Assembly: GCF_027580225.2 (NCBI RefSeq)
Contig: NC_073351.2
Span: 5,870,501-5,934,500 of the forward strand
Length of the DNA stretch: 64,000 nucleotides
From: Misgurnus anguillicaudatus
Lineage: Eukaryota; Chordata; Actinopteri; Cypriniformes; Cobitidae
Direction of reading: 5' to 3'
Each line of letters starts with the position of its first letter. The first letter of the stretch is position 1. Positions 1 through 11,035 of this stretch are shown here, piece by piece. The notes below the pieces were generated by a model, which saw only the letters and a program-made list of their open reading frames with translations, did not search any database and was not told where the DNA came from. Both the position numbers and the translations under genes were made by a program.

Positions 1-815
1 TCCAATTACTTGATGCCCAACTAAAATAAAGTCTTAAATGTAGTGATATCTTTCATTGCAGGATAACAATTTTTAAAGTATTTAAGTAAAACTTTGGTAC
101 TTAGTTGCATACACTTTTATCCAAAGAGACTTAATGAAGTGAGAAAAACAATGAAGCATTTCATCCTATAAAGACAATATGAGAAGTGCTAAGATGTCCT
201 CTTTAAATGTAATATTATTCTTTTTAAATGTTCAAGGTGAAGACAAGTAACTTAAATTAAGATCACTACTCATAGTGAAATACAGGCTCCGCCACGAGCT
301 CGTGAAACGGTCAAACTGCCAGCGCTCGAGCTACACCAAATCAACGGATAACATTAAAGTTTACCATATATTAGTCATATCAAATTATACTAACAACTGA
401 ATTAACATCACTGTAAATTAATTTCAATAAATTAACCAAGAATATAGGGAATCTTACCTCAGAATCTACCAAAGTAACATCTCGCCTGAAGAGAAATTCC
501 GTTATCCAGAACGCGCGTCTCAGTGTTTGAAATGAATCACGTGATGACGCAACAGTCGCGAAACGGACATGCGCGTTCGCGAGAAAGCGCTGCTCCACGG
601 GGCAGACGTTTATTGCTATCAGGTGTTCGTATTTAACTGAATGGACAAAACCTTCGGATAATTTATTATAGTTGTATTACTTTTAATTGAATTGATCACT
701 GTATAACTGAACAGACGGACCCTAATGAAAAATTATATATATTTTTTCATAATTTTTTTCAATATTTGTATAACCATGATTTTAGTTATAAATGTTTCTG
801 ACAGGTAATTAAATA
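1..815. other. Unassigned non-coding flank
   Basis: No gene recognised. Positions 105-150 contain a degraded form of a motif common in dispersed fish repeats (cttttatccaaagagactta). Two CpG-richer patches lie at about 283-345 and 510-600, the latter with several cgcg steps, but there is no convincing promoter or open frame. Confidence 0.4.
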
Positions 816-3470
816 ATACTACCACACGAAAACAATAGAAAAACCACATATGACATTTAATGTGTAAATTCGTGTGATACAGTAGGCTAAAACAAATAGT
901 GCTGTGGTAATCCTGTCATATTTAGCTCTGTCCAAACGCTATGGTTTTACCACACAAAAACAACAGGAACAACTACATATGGCATCTAATGGTAAATTCG
1001 TGTGATACAGTACAACAAAAAGTGCTGTGGTATTCCTGTCATATTTAGCTCTGTCCATATGGTTTTATCACACAAAAACAACAGAAAAACCACACATGGC
1101 ATCTAATGGTAAATTCTTGTGATACAGTACTGCAAAAAGTGCTGTGGTATTCCTGTCATATTTAGCTCTGTCCAAACGCTATGGTTTTATCACACAAAAA
1201 CAACAGAAAAAACCACACATGGCATCTAATGGTAAATTCATGTGATACAGTACAACAAAAAGTGCTGTGGTATTCCTGTCATATTTAGCTCTGTCCAAAC
1301 GCTATGGTTTTATCACACAAAAACAACAGAAAAAACCACACATGGCATCTAATGGTAAATTCTTGTGATACAGTACAACAAAAAGTGCTGTGGTATTCCT
1401 GTCATATTTAGCTCTGTCCAAACGCTATGGTTTTATCACACAAAAACAACAGAAAAAACCACACATGGCATCTAATGGTAAATTCATGTGATACAGTACA
1501 ACAAAAAGTGCTGTGGTATTCCTGTCATATTTAGCTCTGTCCAAACGCTATGGTTTTATCACACAAAAACAACAGAAAAAACCACACATGGCATCTAATG
1601 GTAAATTCTTGTGATACAGTACAACAAAAAGTGCTGTGGTATTCCTGTCATATTTAGCTCTGTCCAAACGCTATGGTTTTATCACACAAAAACAACAGAA
1701 AAAAACACATATGGCATCTAATGGTAAATACGTGTGATACAGTACAACAAAAAGTGCTGTGGTATTCCTGTCATATTTAGCTCTGTCCAAACGCTATGGT
1801 TTTATCACACAAAAACAACAGAAAAAACCACACATGGCATCTAATTAGGGCTGCAGCTATCGATTCTTTTTGTAATCGATTAATCTAGCACTGAATCGAT
1901 CGATTAATCGAGTAATCGGATAAAATTTTTGTGTGTGTTTTTAAACAACCAAAACAAATAATGCATAATGAAAATGACATGGCTGTAAAATGTTGAAGCA
2001 TTTGGCTTTTATTTCTAAAACAAAACAGAGGTATTGGCATTTGGCTGCAAAAAATTAGCCTATTTATTTCCATTTTTACCCATTTAGTGTTTATAAGTGC
2101 CAGTGCCAACAATTAAGCACTTTAATTTATTAATATGCACAACAGGTTTCATGCTGTAATCTAGCCCTTACATCAAAGTAAATATCTGGTTTATGTACAT
2201 TTCTACACCTGCAGCATTTACCATTACTAACAAATAATATATCATTTCTGGCTTGAGCCTATTTGCTATGGTAACAACCTGTGTATGTGCGCGCGCACGT
2301 GCACACACACACACACACACACACACATGCACGCGTGCTGCGCATGAGGAAGAGTGAAACCCCACTCAGACGTTCAGTTGCTTCATTGCATTTTGTTACG
2401 GCAGAAATACATACATTCATTTTCAATAGAACGCTGCATTTGCATCACTTGCATTGCGGTGCATTTTAGGTTAAGAATCCGTTCGAAAAATCACAACATC
2501 ACGTCCCGCTCTATACAGTGAATGCATGCAGCTGAAATTATTGTTGCGTGGCTGCATAAAAGTTTAAGTATATGTGATGCATTGCGCGATCGGTCTGACT
2601 CGCGTGAGAGAGAGACAAGGGTGCATGCGTGTATGTGAAGGGGTTATTTTTTAAGCTTCTCTCTTGCAATTGACCGTGAATACGTTTAGTACTGTACTTA
2701 AAAACATCAAAGCTAAACATCATATCTAGTCAAACCGCATAACGACATCGCTACAAATACAGTATGGGATTAAAATCAGCGGAAGCTACGTTACCTTGTT
2801 TCAGAGACGCTTGGTGACACACCAGTGGATGTGTTTCATTCCTGCAAGCCATCCGTTTTCATTTCGAATGCTGAATGTAATGTAATGATAAGAATAATGA
2901 TCCCAAACTTTAGACTTTCTCTCTCTCTGCAGTTTATGGACATATTTACTCTCAGCCATCGCGCCAACTAAATTCAAAATGTATCACGCGCTATGATGTA
3001 CTTCCTGAACATTGAACAACGGTCCGTGTGAATCAGATCTCGGCGCGTGTAGTGCGCGTCATAGGAATTTAACGAGGCTTCGAGGCAGAATTTTTGCCTC
3101 GAGGAATTTTTTGAATCGAGTTAATCGAGTAACTCGATGAATTGTTGCAGCCCTACATCTAATGGTAAATTCTTGTGATACAGTACAACAAAAAGTGCTG
3201 TGGTATTCCTGTCATATTTAGCTCTGTCCAAACGCTATGGTTTTACCACACAAAAACAACAGAAAAAACCACACATGGCATCTAATGGTAAATTCTTGTG
3301 ATACAGTACAACAAAAAGTGCTGTGGTATTCCTGTCATATTTAGCTCTGTCCAAACGCTATGGTTTTACCACACAAAAACAACAGAAAAACCACATATAG
3401 CATCTAATGGTAAATTCGTGTGATACAGTACAACAAAAAGTGCTGTGGTATTCCTGTCATATTTAGCCCC
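816..3470. repeat. 123-bp minisatellite array, split by a hAT insertion
   Basis: Eleven copies of a 123-bp unit. The anchor gctgtggt begins at 901, 1024, 1141, 1264, 1387, 1510, 1633 and 1756, then at 3197, 3320 and 3442. Spacing is 123 bp except for one 117-bp unit (1024 to 1141, which lacks about 6 bp after ctctgtcc) and a last unit of 122 bp. Units alternate between small variants (ttc-a-tgtg versus ttc-t-tgtg). The gap from 1756 to 3197 is a transposon at 1846-3155. Both outer edges carry actaccacac (818) and its complement gtgtggtagt (3482), so the array may have grown inside a small inverted-repeat element. Confidence 0.95.
1846..3155. mobile_element. Nonautonomous hAT-like element in the minisatellite
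   Basis: 1,310 bp with inverted termini tagggctgca / tgcagcccta and a perfect 8-bp target duplication catctaat at 1838-1845 and 3156-3163. Subterminal regions at both ends are rich in atcgatta/aatcga motifs. The 8-bp duplication and the tagggctg terminus fit the hAT superfamily. No transposase frame is recognisable; a short (CA)n tract lies near 2300-2326. It sits inside one minisatellite unit. Another element with a similar tagggctg terminus lies at 44116-45380. Confidence 0.9.
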
Positions 3471-3490
3471 ACTCATTTGTTGTGTGGTAG

Positions 3491-4239
3491 TTTCCTGTTG
3501 TACCGAAGCAGTACCACAGGATTACCACTGGACTTTTTTGTAAGGGCAGCTCTCCAAATGTCTACTTATGACTAGGACACAAGCTGCACAAAATGATTCC
3601 TGAAGCAAAAGGAGAGGCGGTGCAAGAGGTTGAAATAATGAGAACGAGGTGTCGGCAGGCCAAACCTTAGCCTGTGTTGGGTCTTTGAAATAATGATCTA
3701 ACACTGAAGCACGTGAATGAGGTTATTTCATCACATGAAGTGGAACATACAAAAAAAACACCTCAGCTGCTAATTTACTAACGAGAATCTCACAGCAACT
3801 GAGGTAGGCCAAAGTCATTAAAACATAATAAGACTGATCTGGTTCTAATAAAGCAGGAATACAATCATTGGCTTCCTCTCTTGCACACACGTTATCATCT
3901 CATTACATGCTTTCTTTTCAATCTTTTCTGCTCAGCAGTTCTATCATTATGCTCATTTGAGATAATAATTTGCGCTAATCTACCATTGTTTGTTCGGGTT
4001 GAGAGACTCTTCGTTTGCAGATATGTGTGGGCTACTTTTTTATAGCTTTCATGGTTTATGTGAAATTGACTTCTTTGTAATGAACTGCAGATTAATAAAA
4101 ACCCTCTGTGTGTTTGATCAGATAGATGCCATCACAATAAACGGTTGCAATGTTAGCTACACATCCACTTGTGACTTTACCTGCATGTTTTAATGGGCCA
4201 TTTCACTGAATCAGTGACTTTCTGTCCACAGGACGTTAT
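3491..4239. other. Unassigned non-coding stretch
   Basis: No recognisable gene or repeat. Short open frames here show no family resemblance. Confidence 0.35.
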
Positions 4240-4463
4240 GGGGTGGTTTTCCGGACAAGGTTTAGATTAATCCAGGACTAGGCCTTAGTTAAATTAGGAC
4301 ATTTAATTGTTTTTTTAGAAAAGACACTGATGTGCATCTTGAGACAAAACAATGACACTAATATATGAAAAGATATGTCAGTACATTGTGTTTTGAAATA
4401 AAGGCAGCTCAAACATGCATTTTAGTCTGGGACTTGGATAAACTCTATCTGGGAAAACGCCCC
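4240..4463. mobile_element. Foldback MITE, family gggtggtttcccggacagg (copy 1)
   Basis: Begins ggggtggttttccggacaag and ends with the approximate reverse complement (tctgggaaaacgcccct). The interior also pairs around aggcctta / agtctgggact. Two more copies of the family lie at 9162 and 26010, sharing the inner block aagatatgtcagtgc or its complement. Superfamily not assigned, since no clear target duplication was found. Confidence 0.75.
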
Positions 4464-4639
4464 TAAATGTATAAAAGTCTGAAAAAACAATACATTTTAT
4501 TTATTAAGCAAAGTGTCCTGCATGTTATTCTAACACCAAATTTAAACTATATAATTTAAAACAATAATATCCCTCTATGTCTACTTTGCTTTACATATTT
4601 TAACCATTTAAAAAGTCTTAATATTTAGATAAAATGCAC
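4464..4639. other. Unassigned AT-rich spacer
   Basis: AT-rich sequence between the foldback MITE and the LINE relic; nothing recognisable. Confidence 0.3.
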
Positions 4640-5593
4640 ATTTTAGTCATGTCACAATCTGTTTACGCAGTCAAAGTTGTTAAAATTTTATGATCTTGTA
4701 CAATATAATACAGCAATGGTCTTATACAAAGCATTTAATAAATTATTACCCCCTAACTTACAACGTTTTTTTAAAACTCCAGTGCGAACTCATAATTTGA
4801 GAGGTTTTGGACATGTTTTCATACCGAGAGCCCAAACCACACGTAAATGTCACTGTGTGTCAGTATGTGGAGTGAAACTTTGGAACAGACTGGACTTGCT
4901 ATTAAAGCAATGCAAAACTATTCATCAATTCAAATTCTTATATAAACACTGGGTCTGGTTAAAATATAGAGATGAGGGTCTTTAACTTAGATTGCTGTTG
5001 TACTCTGTCTCATAGTGTGAATATGTGCTCAGTGTTTCCTTACCATCGTTGCTATATTGTCCATTACATAGTTGGCATTGTTTACTTCTATTATATTGTG
5101 TTATGTGTCTTATAGTGTTAACATGTGCTCAGTACCATTTACCATCATTAGTATATTGTCTTTTATCATTGTTGATATATTGTCTATTATTATCGTTGGA
5201 TATTATCCGTTAATCATGGTTTGGATTGTACGTTTATTATTTTGTTGGTAACAATTGTTGTTATATAAACTAACTTGTTATTGTGGTAACGCCACCGTGA
5301 TATATATATATTTTTTTTAAACAATCTGAGAGCACAGTAAATATGAAGCCTAAATATTAATTACAAATGGTGACGTAGGGGTGGGATTAAATAAGTTGTC
5401 TTCTTCCCACTCCCTTTCAGGCAGAATATGATCATTATATCTGTATATTTGAATATTGTATATTTGTTTGATTGTTATTTTTTCTTCTTTTTCGTCGTTT
5501 TTTTTTTGTTTGTTTTTTTGCACTATATGATTTACTATATTGTTTACTGCCTGGAATAAAAATTTAAATAAAAAAAATAAAAATAAATAAAAA
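4640..5593 (+). mobile_element. 5'-truncated LINE, 3' end with A-rich tail
   Basis: Non-LTR retrotransposon remnant of the jockey/L2-like group. Its last coding stretch lies at 4677-4985. A 3' untranslated region follows, containing the block taggggtgggattaaataag and cttcttcccactccctttc (5377-5420), which resembles the 3' UTR style of such fish LINEs. It ends in an aaat-rich tail at 5556-5593. The 5' part, including the reverse transcriptase core, is missing, as is usual for incompletely reverse-transcribed copies. Confidence 0.75.
4677..4985 (+). pseudogene. C-terminal tail of a LINE reverse transcriptase
   Basis: A 102-residue open stretch that resembles the region after the polymerase domain in LINE ORF2 proteins. 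It shows an N-terminal LVQYNTAMVLYKAFNKLLPP segment, then NLRGFGHVFIPRAQTTRK, then a CGVKLWNRLD motif and a final hydrophobic helix. This order (YKA..LLP..., RT.., GVKLWN.L, FK..Y) is typical of the thumb/connector tail of jockey-superfamily LINEs. There is no catalytic FADD box, so the piece is inactive. The first methionine is incidental, because the frame is entered mid-protein through a 5' truncation. A 3' UTR and A-rich tail follow directly. Confidence 0.7.
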
Positions 5594-5990
5594 TGTCCCC
5601 AGGATTTCACTTAGTCCTGTTACCCAAGACGCCCCCCCCCCTCAGAAAATATAGGAATATTTTACAAGTCACATTTTCAAGAGGAAGTTACATCACCTGG
5701 ATCTTCAGAAGGCCATGTGAAGATCTAAAGTTACTTTTCTATATATGAAGAGTTTGGTTCCAAAACGCGATAAACACCTTTTTTTTCAATGAGTTACTTC
5801 CAAAATCAGTATTATATCAGGTCAGTATTTAAAAGTAAATTCTTAATTTTATGCAAAATGCAATATCCGCCATGTTATTCTGTCATATTTTTTCCCAAAA
5901 CGTGATAAATGCCACTCCTCCTTTTCTGCAGAATGCAATAAATCCACTCCACAAATCACAGCGCATCATTCCACGCATTGAAAACAAACA

Positions 5991-6363
5991 ATGGCGGCGC
6001 GTTAAATACACGGACTCCTAGTTTTCCTCATCTTGTACCTCGTGATCAACAAACAAACAAAAAATATTACTTTAATTGCATTGATAAACCTGTGATGGTT
6101 TTCTGTGACAGGAAAGAAACGTCATCAACATCTAATAATTTACGCGAGAGGCACTCGGGAGACGAAAAATGCCAGTTGCTTGTTCTCCCAAAAGCATCAA
6201 GCTTCTCACATTAACCCTAGAAGATCTTATGAAAAACGTTCCATTATTTTACGTGAAGCCAACGAAAATCGAGCAGGACCAAAACATTTTACAGCTGATC
6301 GCTGAGCGACGACATCCCAAGTATAACAGCAGCAATGACAGTGTTCTTAGTTTGACAAAGTAG
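5991..6363 (+). other. Gene-like interior of the gaagag element
   Basis: Region conserved between the two long copies, with 6-bp and smaller indels. It starts with atggcggc at 5991 (copy 2, minus strand, begins at about 52384 and reads atggcggcttgtgagtac, which looks like a start codon followed by a gtgagt splice donor). Later, gggaaag/caggaaag at about 6107 could be an acceptor. Continuing frames (for example 6169-6363, 64 residues) are not shared intact between the copies. I do not recognise a protein. Captured host exon or decayed transposon gene are both possible. Confidence 0.35.
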
Positions 6364-6470
6364 TGTTTTGATTAATGTCATCAGTGTTTATTTTTTTGTC
6401 AGTGTATACCACTAGTCAACTAAATAAATATAACACGGCAAAGATTAATGCACATTTATATATTAGCCTT

Positions 6471-6816
6471 TTCTCAATGTCAAGAATACTTCCTTGGCAG
6501 GACTAGTCCTTACAAGTCACTTCCTTCAGATGCTAGGCAAGGCTCCTTTTAAGCATTCGAGAACACGTTAAATGGAACAGGCTAGCAAGTGCACGTCATT
6601 ACGTCATTGCGTGATTGAAAGGTGTGCTTTCGGTGCTGCGCGCGAAGGATACAAATATGCATCCTTTCCTGTATAAGGGATATTTCTCGAACGAAGGACT
6701 CAGTCCTTGGCTGAAATTTCGAGGATCCTCAACATTGGAACAGTCCTTCGACGGACGTCGATGACGTAGCATCCTCGAAATTCTGGCTTCCGAGGATCCT
6801 TCCTTGACATTGAGAA
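6471..6816. mobile_element. Nested palindromic MITE inside copy 1
   Basis: Terminal repeats ttctcaatgtcaag / cttgacattgagaa, with inner pairing of ccttgg/ccgagg and repeated cgaggatcct/aaatttcgaggat blocks. The flanks agcctttt and ggctttt look like an imperfect 7-8-bp target duplication. The copy at 51630-52627 has the uninterrupted site (tatataggctattgattc on its minus strand), so this is a secondary insertion. Confidence 0.8.
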
Positions 6817-7228
6817 ACGGCTTTTGATTCAATAGATTTATAGCATTTTGAAAAAAAAACTTCTCATGGATTTATTTACCTAAAGATGCTATGTGAAAGT
6901 TTGAAACAGAAAATATTTATTGCGTTTTGGAACCAAACTCTTTATATGTTATGATACTGTAAAATGTGTGTGTTATTAGATTTTGTGTTAGATAAAATCA
7001 TTCGGTGGAATGGCCTTAATGCAGGGGTCTTCAACGTTTTTTGGGTCGGGGACCCCTTAGATGAGAGAGGCATGGAGCAGGGACCCCCTGATCCTAAATG
7101 TGTAAAACTGATATTTAAGTAATCAGTAAGGTACGAGAGGCTGCCTTTTCGTATTAGGCACAAAGCAAAGTGGAGTAAAGTACAACTATTGACCAATCAG
7201 AATCAAGGACTGGAAATGTTTTATAAAT

Positions 7229-7443
7229 GAAGAGTTTCGTTGCAAAACGAGATAAATCCATTTTTTTAAATTTTTGTTATCATGTTATTATTTTGTTTTA
7301 TGGTGCTACTTAACTGTATTTTTTAAGTTATGAAGGTTTAAATCAAAACAAAGCAACTGCTGTTGAATTGATATTAATTGGAATGCACAACCAAAAACCG
7401 ATTAAAAAAACGGTGGTTATCTCGTTTTGCAACGAAACTCTTC
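7229..7443. mobile_element. Short MITE related to the gaagag family
   Basis: 215 bp with near-perfect inverted ends gaagagtttcgttgcaaaac, flanked by aaat on both sides (7225-7228 and 7444-7447). The termini differ from the long copies at a few positions (ttcgttgc versus ttggttcc). It is inserted within the hAT at 7022-8791. Confidence 0.85.
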
Positions 7444-7482
7444 AAATAGAAACAAACCATATTGTCACACAGCCATACTATA

Positions 7483-7978
7483 TTAACAAAAAATTATGCA
7501 TGTACAACAACAGCATAATAGTGCCAATGTACTGTCTTAAGGGGATCGCACACCGGCCGCGCAGCTCAGCGCCGCGCAGCGCCGGGCCGTTCTAAAAAAA
7601 TTTTACACATTGTTTTCTATGAGTGTACGCACACCGGCGCCGACAGGTGGCGCCTGTCCGCGCCACCCAGCTGTGACTCAGGAAGTTGTTCAAATCCCTG
7701 TCGCGCCACAGCGCCACTCACATAGTTTAACATTAAATAACATCATATGTGTCCCACATCATTAATGATTAACATTGGCTGCTAACGTATATTTTACATT
7801 TTGAAGTAGACGCTATCTGACGAAGCTCGCGCTATTTAATGTGCACTTCCGGTTTACAATACCTCCGAGTTCTCCTAGGCGCGACACGGCGCTGAGCTGT
7901 GCAGCCGGTGTGCGATCCCCTTAAGACAGTACATTGGCACTATTATGCTGTTGTTGTACATGCATAATTTTTTGTTAA
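7483..7978. repeat. Perfect 54-bp inverted flanks around a TTAA element
   Basis: The 54 bp at 7483-7536 and the 54 bp at 7925-7978 are exact reverse complements, both ending outward in ttaa. Between them lies a 388-bp element at 7537-7924 with ttaa at each edge and inverted ends aaggggatcgcacaccgg. With the inner element removed, the flanks form one perfect palindrome centred on ttaa. The inner element's own arms already contain mismatches, for example ccgcgcagctc versus ctgcacagctc. Confidence 0.9.
7537..7924. mobile_element. TTAA-flanked MITE, ends aaggggatcgcacaccgg
   Basis: Inverted ends about 40 bp long, GC-rich inside (gcagctcagcgccg), no open frame of note. TTAA on both sides suggests piggyBac- or Kolobok-type integration. 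Confidence 0.85.
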
Positions 7979-7999
7979 AGAAGATTTAGTTTGTATATG

Positions 8000-8062
8000 A
8001 ATATAATAATATGAATAATAATATTAATAATAATATTAATAATATGAATATAATATAATATA
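8000..8062. repeat. AT-rich simple repeat
   Basis: Runs of aataata / attaata / gaatataat units. Confidence 0.85.
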
Positions 8063-8799
8063 AAGGTATTTGCAGTGTAATAGATTTTCATTTTACCGTG
8101 AATTTACCTGAACCTGGGCTTTCAGTTTATAAAGATGACTGATCATGGTGAATGACACAAAGAGACTCTCTATTCTGGTGGGGATAGGGTGTATCGTCAT
8201 TGTCATGAGTTTGAGTAACGCAGGTTTATTTTCTGCATAGCTTCATATATCAGACTCAGGAGAAAACATGCATCGAGTCCGCGCGAATCTCTTTGGGGCA
8301 ACTTTTTGAAAGGCGGATTTCAACCTGACTATGAATCTTGCACAAAGCACCATCACGGTGCGCGTTTCATAAATTTTTAAATGCGAGCGATAGTTTTGTC
8401 AAAGTTAATAATGCAGACGCCATTTGCCTGTTGAGTTAGCGCTTTAAATCTGAACCGCGTGAAACAGCCGTCTAAGTTCAGAAATATAACTTAGATGAGA
8501 CAATGTCGCACTGATTCTAAAATAACTTTCTGAAAGAAAGACACACATGCCTGTTTACCTGTTTTATGATGCCTTTTCTGTCGCTACTGCTGCTTCCTGA
8601 GTGGACATTTATAATCTTCAGATATTTTATTTTGGTCCGCTTGCTAAACTGAACGCGCGCCTTCGCGGCCACGCACCTGCACAACTTAAAGGGGACATGT
8701 AAAGTTTTTTGTACATATATTTTACGTTTTTAGCAAAAAATAGCTAGGACCCCCTGCAGTTCCGTCGCGGACCCCCGGTTGAAGACCCATGCCTTAATG

Positions 8800-9161
8800 C
8801 ATTTAATGCGGCCATTAAATGTGTCGTGATTTGCATTTGGATCAAATGCATGAATATCTATACTGTATATTGAATATTGTCATAAAGGTGTGTTAATATA
8901 AACCAGTTTGCTAAAACGAATCAAAGTGTGGAGACTGTAGAGAAGCATGCAGCTCATCTATGCATCAGCTCGCTTTGTTATAGCTGAATGCACTATACAA
9001 AAGACATAAAAACACCAGATAAGCATTATGTCATGCTACATAGCTACTTAGCTAAACCGCTATATTGTCAATGAATTACAAACTGTATTTTTTTGCAGGA
9101 AGAGATGCAATCTCTTCCAAATAAAGGGTTCCAAATAAAAGTAAACACTTTAATCTCTTAT
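8800..9161. other. Unassigned non-coding stretch
   Basis: Nothing recognisable. Confidence 0.3.
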
Positions 9162-9372
9162 GGGTGGTTTCCCGGACAGGGATAAGACTAGTCCTAGACT
9201 AAAATAAATGTAAGAGCGGTCCAAACTGAAAACAACTTGCACTGACATATCTTAAAAAACATCAGTGCCCTGTGTTTTGCCTCAAAATGCACACAAGTAA
9301 TGTTTTTAGTAAGACAGGTTTGTTAAAACTAGTTATATTTCCTAACTAAGGCCTAGTCCTGGCTTAATGATA
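9162..9372. mobile_element. Foldback MITE, family gggtggtttcccggacagg (copy 2)
   Basis: Starts gggtggtttcccggacaggg; the other arm (cctaactaaggcctagtcctggctta) is present but the outermost terminus is lost. Same family as 4240-4463 and 26010-26169. Confidence 0.75.
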
Positions 9373-11032
9373 ACCTGCGCGAGGGCGTGGATGTACTGAA
9401 GAGCTATTTATTTACATAATTTAAATTAATGTTAGTTTAAATGTACTTACATTAAACAACTATACATCATTAAAAAGTGTTTTGATTTAAGATTTAGTTT
9501 TTGACCTTTATTTTAATCTGAGAATCCTAGTAACAGTAATTTCTTCATTTTTGTCAGGCGTTATGAAAATGAAAAACGGTACATACCTTTAATTTGAAAT
9601 ATAACCCTCAGCCGCACTCATTGATAAAAATACTCCTCCGTGATTGTCATGAAAGCACTCGATAAAACAACATCTATCGGGGCTTTTAATTCAAAGTATG
9701 CATATTTGGAGAAATATTACTTCAATTTTATATGTTTACTTCAAATTTCTGCAGTGGGGGTAATATTTCACCCATTTTTATTCCAAACATGGCGATATGA
9801 GCAAGCTGGAGTCTGCAGTCATTTACACTCAGTTTGTTTCATTCATACGTGAAGCCGGAGGGCGCTAAAGTCTGAAAGTCTCGTATGAAACTTTCATAGA
9901 AAGAATAAGACGTCAGAGGCAGCTCAGCAGCAGCTGTCAGTCAGACGTGAACTTGAACAGTGACCTGCAACGAGCGATCGCTGTTTTTATAATAACATGT
10001 AAATAAAGATGTTTTGATGTTTTAAAACCATGGAGACAATAAACACGATTAAGATTATATATGGTTTGTCTGTATTTTTAACGCTATGTCTGTTATTTTC
10101 ATAACAGTACTGTATATTATAATGCTATGCTAATCGAGCAAAGCTAACAGCATAAATAACATAAAATTGTTTATTTTTGGTCTTATTTTATGATCCAAAG
10201 CCACATCAGATCACGCATGATTGTTTAAGCACTCGACTTTTGATGTTATAATGTGAGTTTTATTATAAATGCTTTTATTTGTAGTGTTTTGATGGTATGC
10301 TAAGCTAACGTACTAGCTGTTCTGTAAACATCTGCTGTCTGGAGATATGTGTTTCTAGGAATAATTTTGACTGTATCTTTTTGTAAGAAAGGACTTTAAT
10401 AAAAAGAAAGTGAATTGAGGAAATAAAACACTAAATAGAAATTATGAGCAATTATTAATAATAATAATAAAATAAATATTTAGACAGCCATATCCCGGAT
10501 TAAAAGTTGTTAATGACTCATTCGGATGCTTATTTAATGAGTCTGTTGTACGGAGCAATAGGACAATAAACTGAAAGGATGTTGTGAGATATAAATAAAC
10601 AAACAGTAGCTTAGCATTTTTGCTGTTTTCTCTAAATAAATTTACATGACATGGGTTTAAAAAACCTTTCATAAAATACAGAGTTTTAGAGGTATCATCT
10701 TCAGATTTAAAACAGAACATGGTCAGACCTGTGGCTTTATCTGCAGAGCATTTCTAGATTGCTCCAAGGCCAATTTCATTTAGATTTTCATAACAATATT
10801 TCATACATGTTTGGTGGAGTTTATAAAAAAGTATAATTTAAGCTCTCTATAACAACTTTTTTCATTATGACAGTAACTAATGTTCACCTCTTAATAAACT
10901 TCCAAGTGTCTGCTTTCAAATGAGACCAAACTTATGCTTTTAGTGCAAAGACTTCATAAACTGTATTTATTTTAGTTTGGCTATGACAGTTTTTGTGGGG
11001 GGGTTCGGAAAATGGAATGAGGGCTAACAGGT
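9373..11032. other. Unassigned non-coding stretch
   Basis: No gene supported. It holds an (aat)n-like tract at 10447-10480. A CpG-containing patch at 9850-9980 resembles transposon-internal sequence but lacks clear termini. Confidence 0.3.
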
Positions 11033-11035
11033 TTT

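Larger units (their letters stand above)
5747..6943. mobile_element. Long-TIR element 'gaagagtttggtt' (copy 1) with nested insertion
   Basis: Termini gaagagtttggttccaaaac and its complement at 6921-6943, flanked by atat (5743-5746 and 6944-6947), a 4-bp A/T duplication. Both arms contain scattered copies of an aaaacg(c/t)gataaa / gcaataaatcc motif, possibly subterminal transposase sites. A second copy in opposite orientation lies at 51630-52627 and a 215-bp relative at 7229-7443. About 400 bp of interior (5985-6365) matches copy 2. Copy 1 carries an extra element at 6471-6816 that copy 2 lacks. Superfamily unassigned. Confidence 0.85.
7022..8791. mobile_element. hAT-like element with 8-bp duplication ccttaatg
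   Basis: 1,770 bp. Left end caggggtcttcaacg, right end (complement) catgggtcttcaaccgg. Perfect target duplication ccttaatg at 7014-7021 and 8792-8799. The terminus and the nearby gggtcggggacccc / gtcgcggaccccc arms fit Charlie-type hAT elements. No transposase frame remains. It hosts a 215-bp MITE (7229-7443), a palindrome-flanked TTAA element (7483-7978) and an AT-rich simple repeat (8000-8062). The host is older than all three. Confidence 0.9.

Noticed and set aside
816..1850. Regularly spaced direct repeats resembling a CRISPR-like array
   Set aside because: The whole 123-bp unit repeats without unique spacers, in a vertebrate-type genome; it is a minisatellite.
2168..2469. Frames with runs of VCVCV / HTHTHT
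   Set aside because: Translations of the (CA)n tract inside the hAT element.
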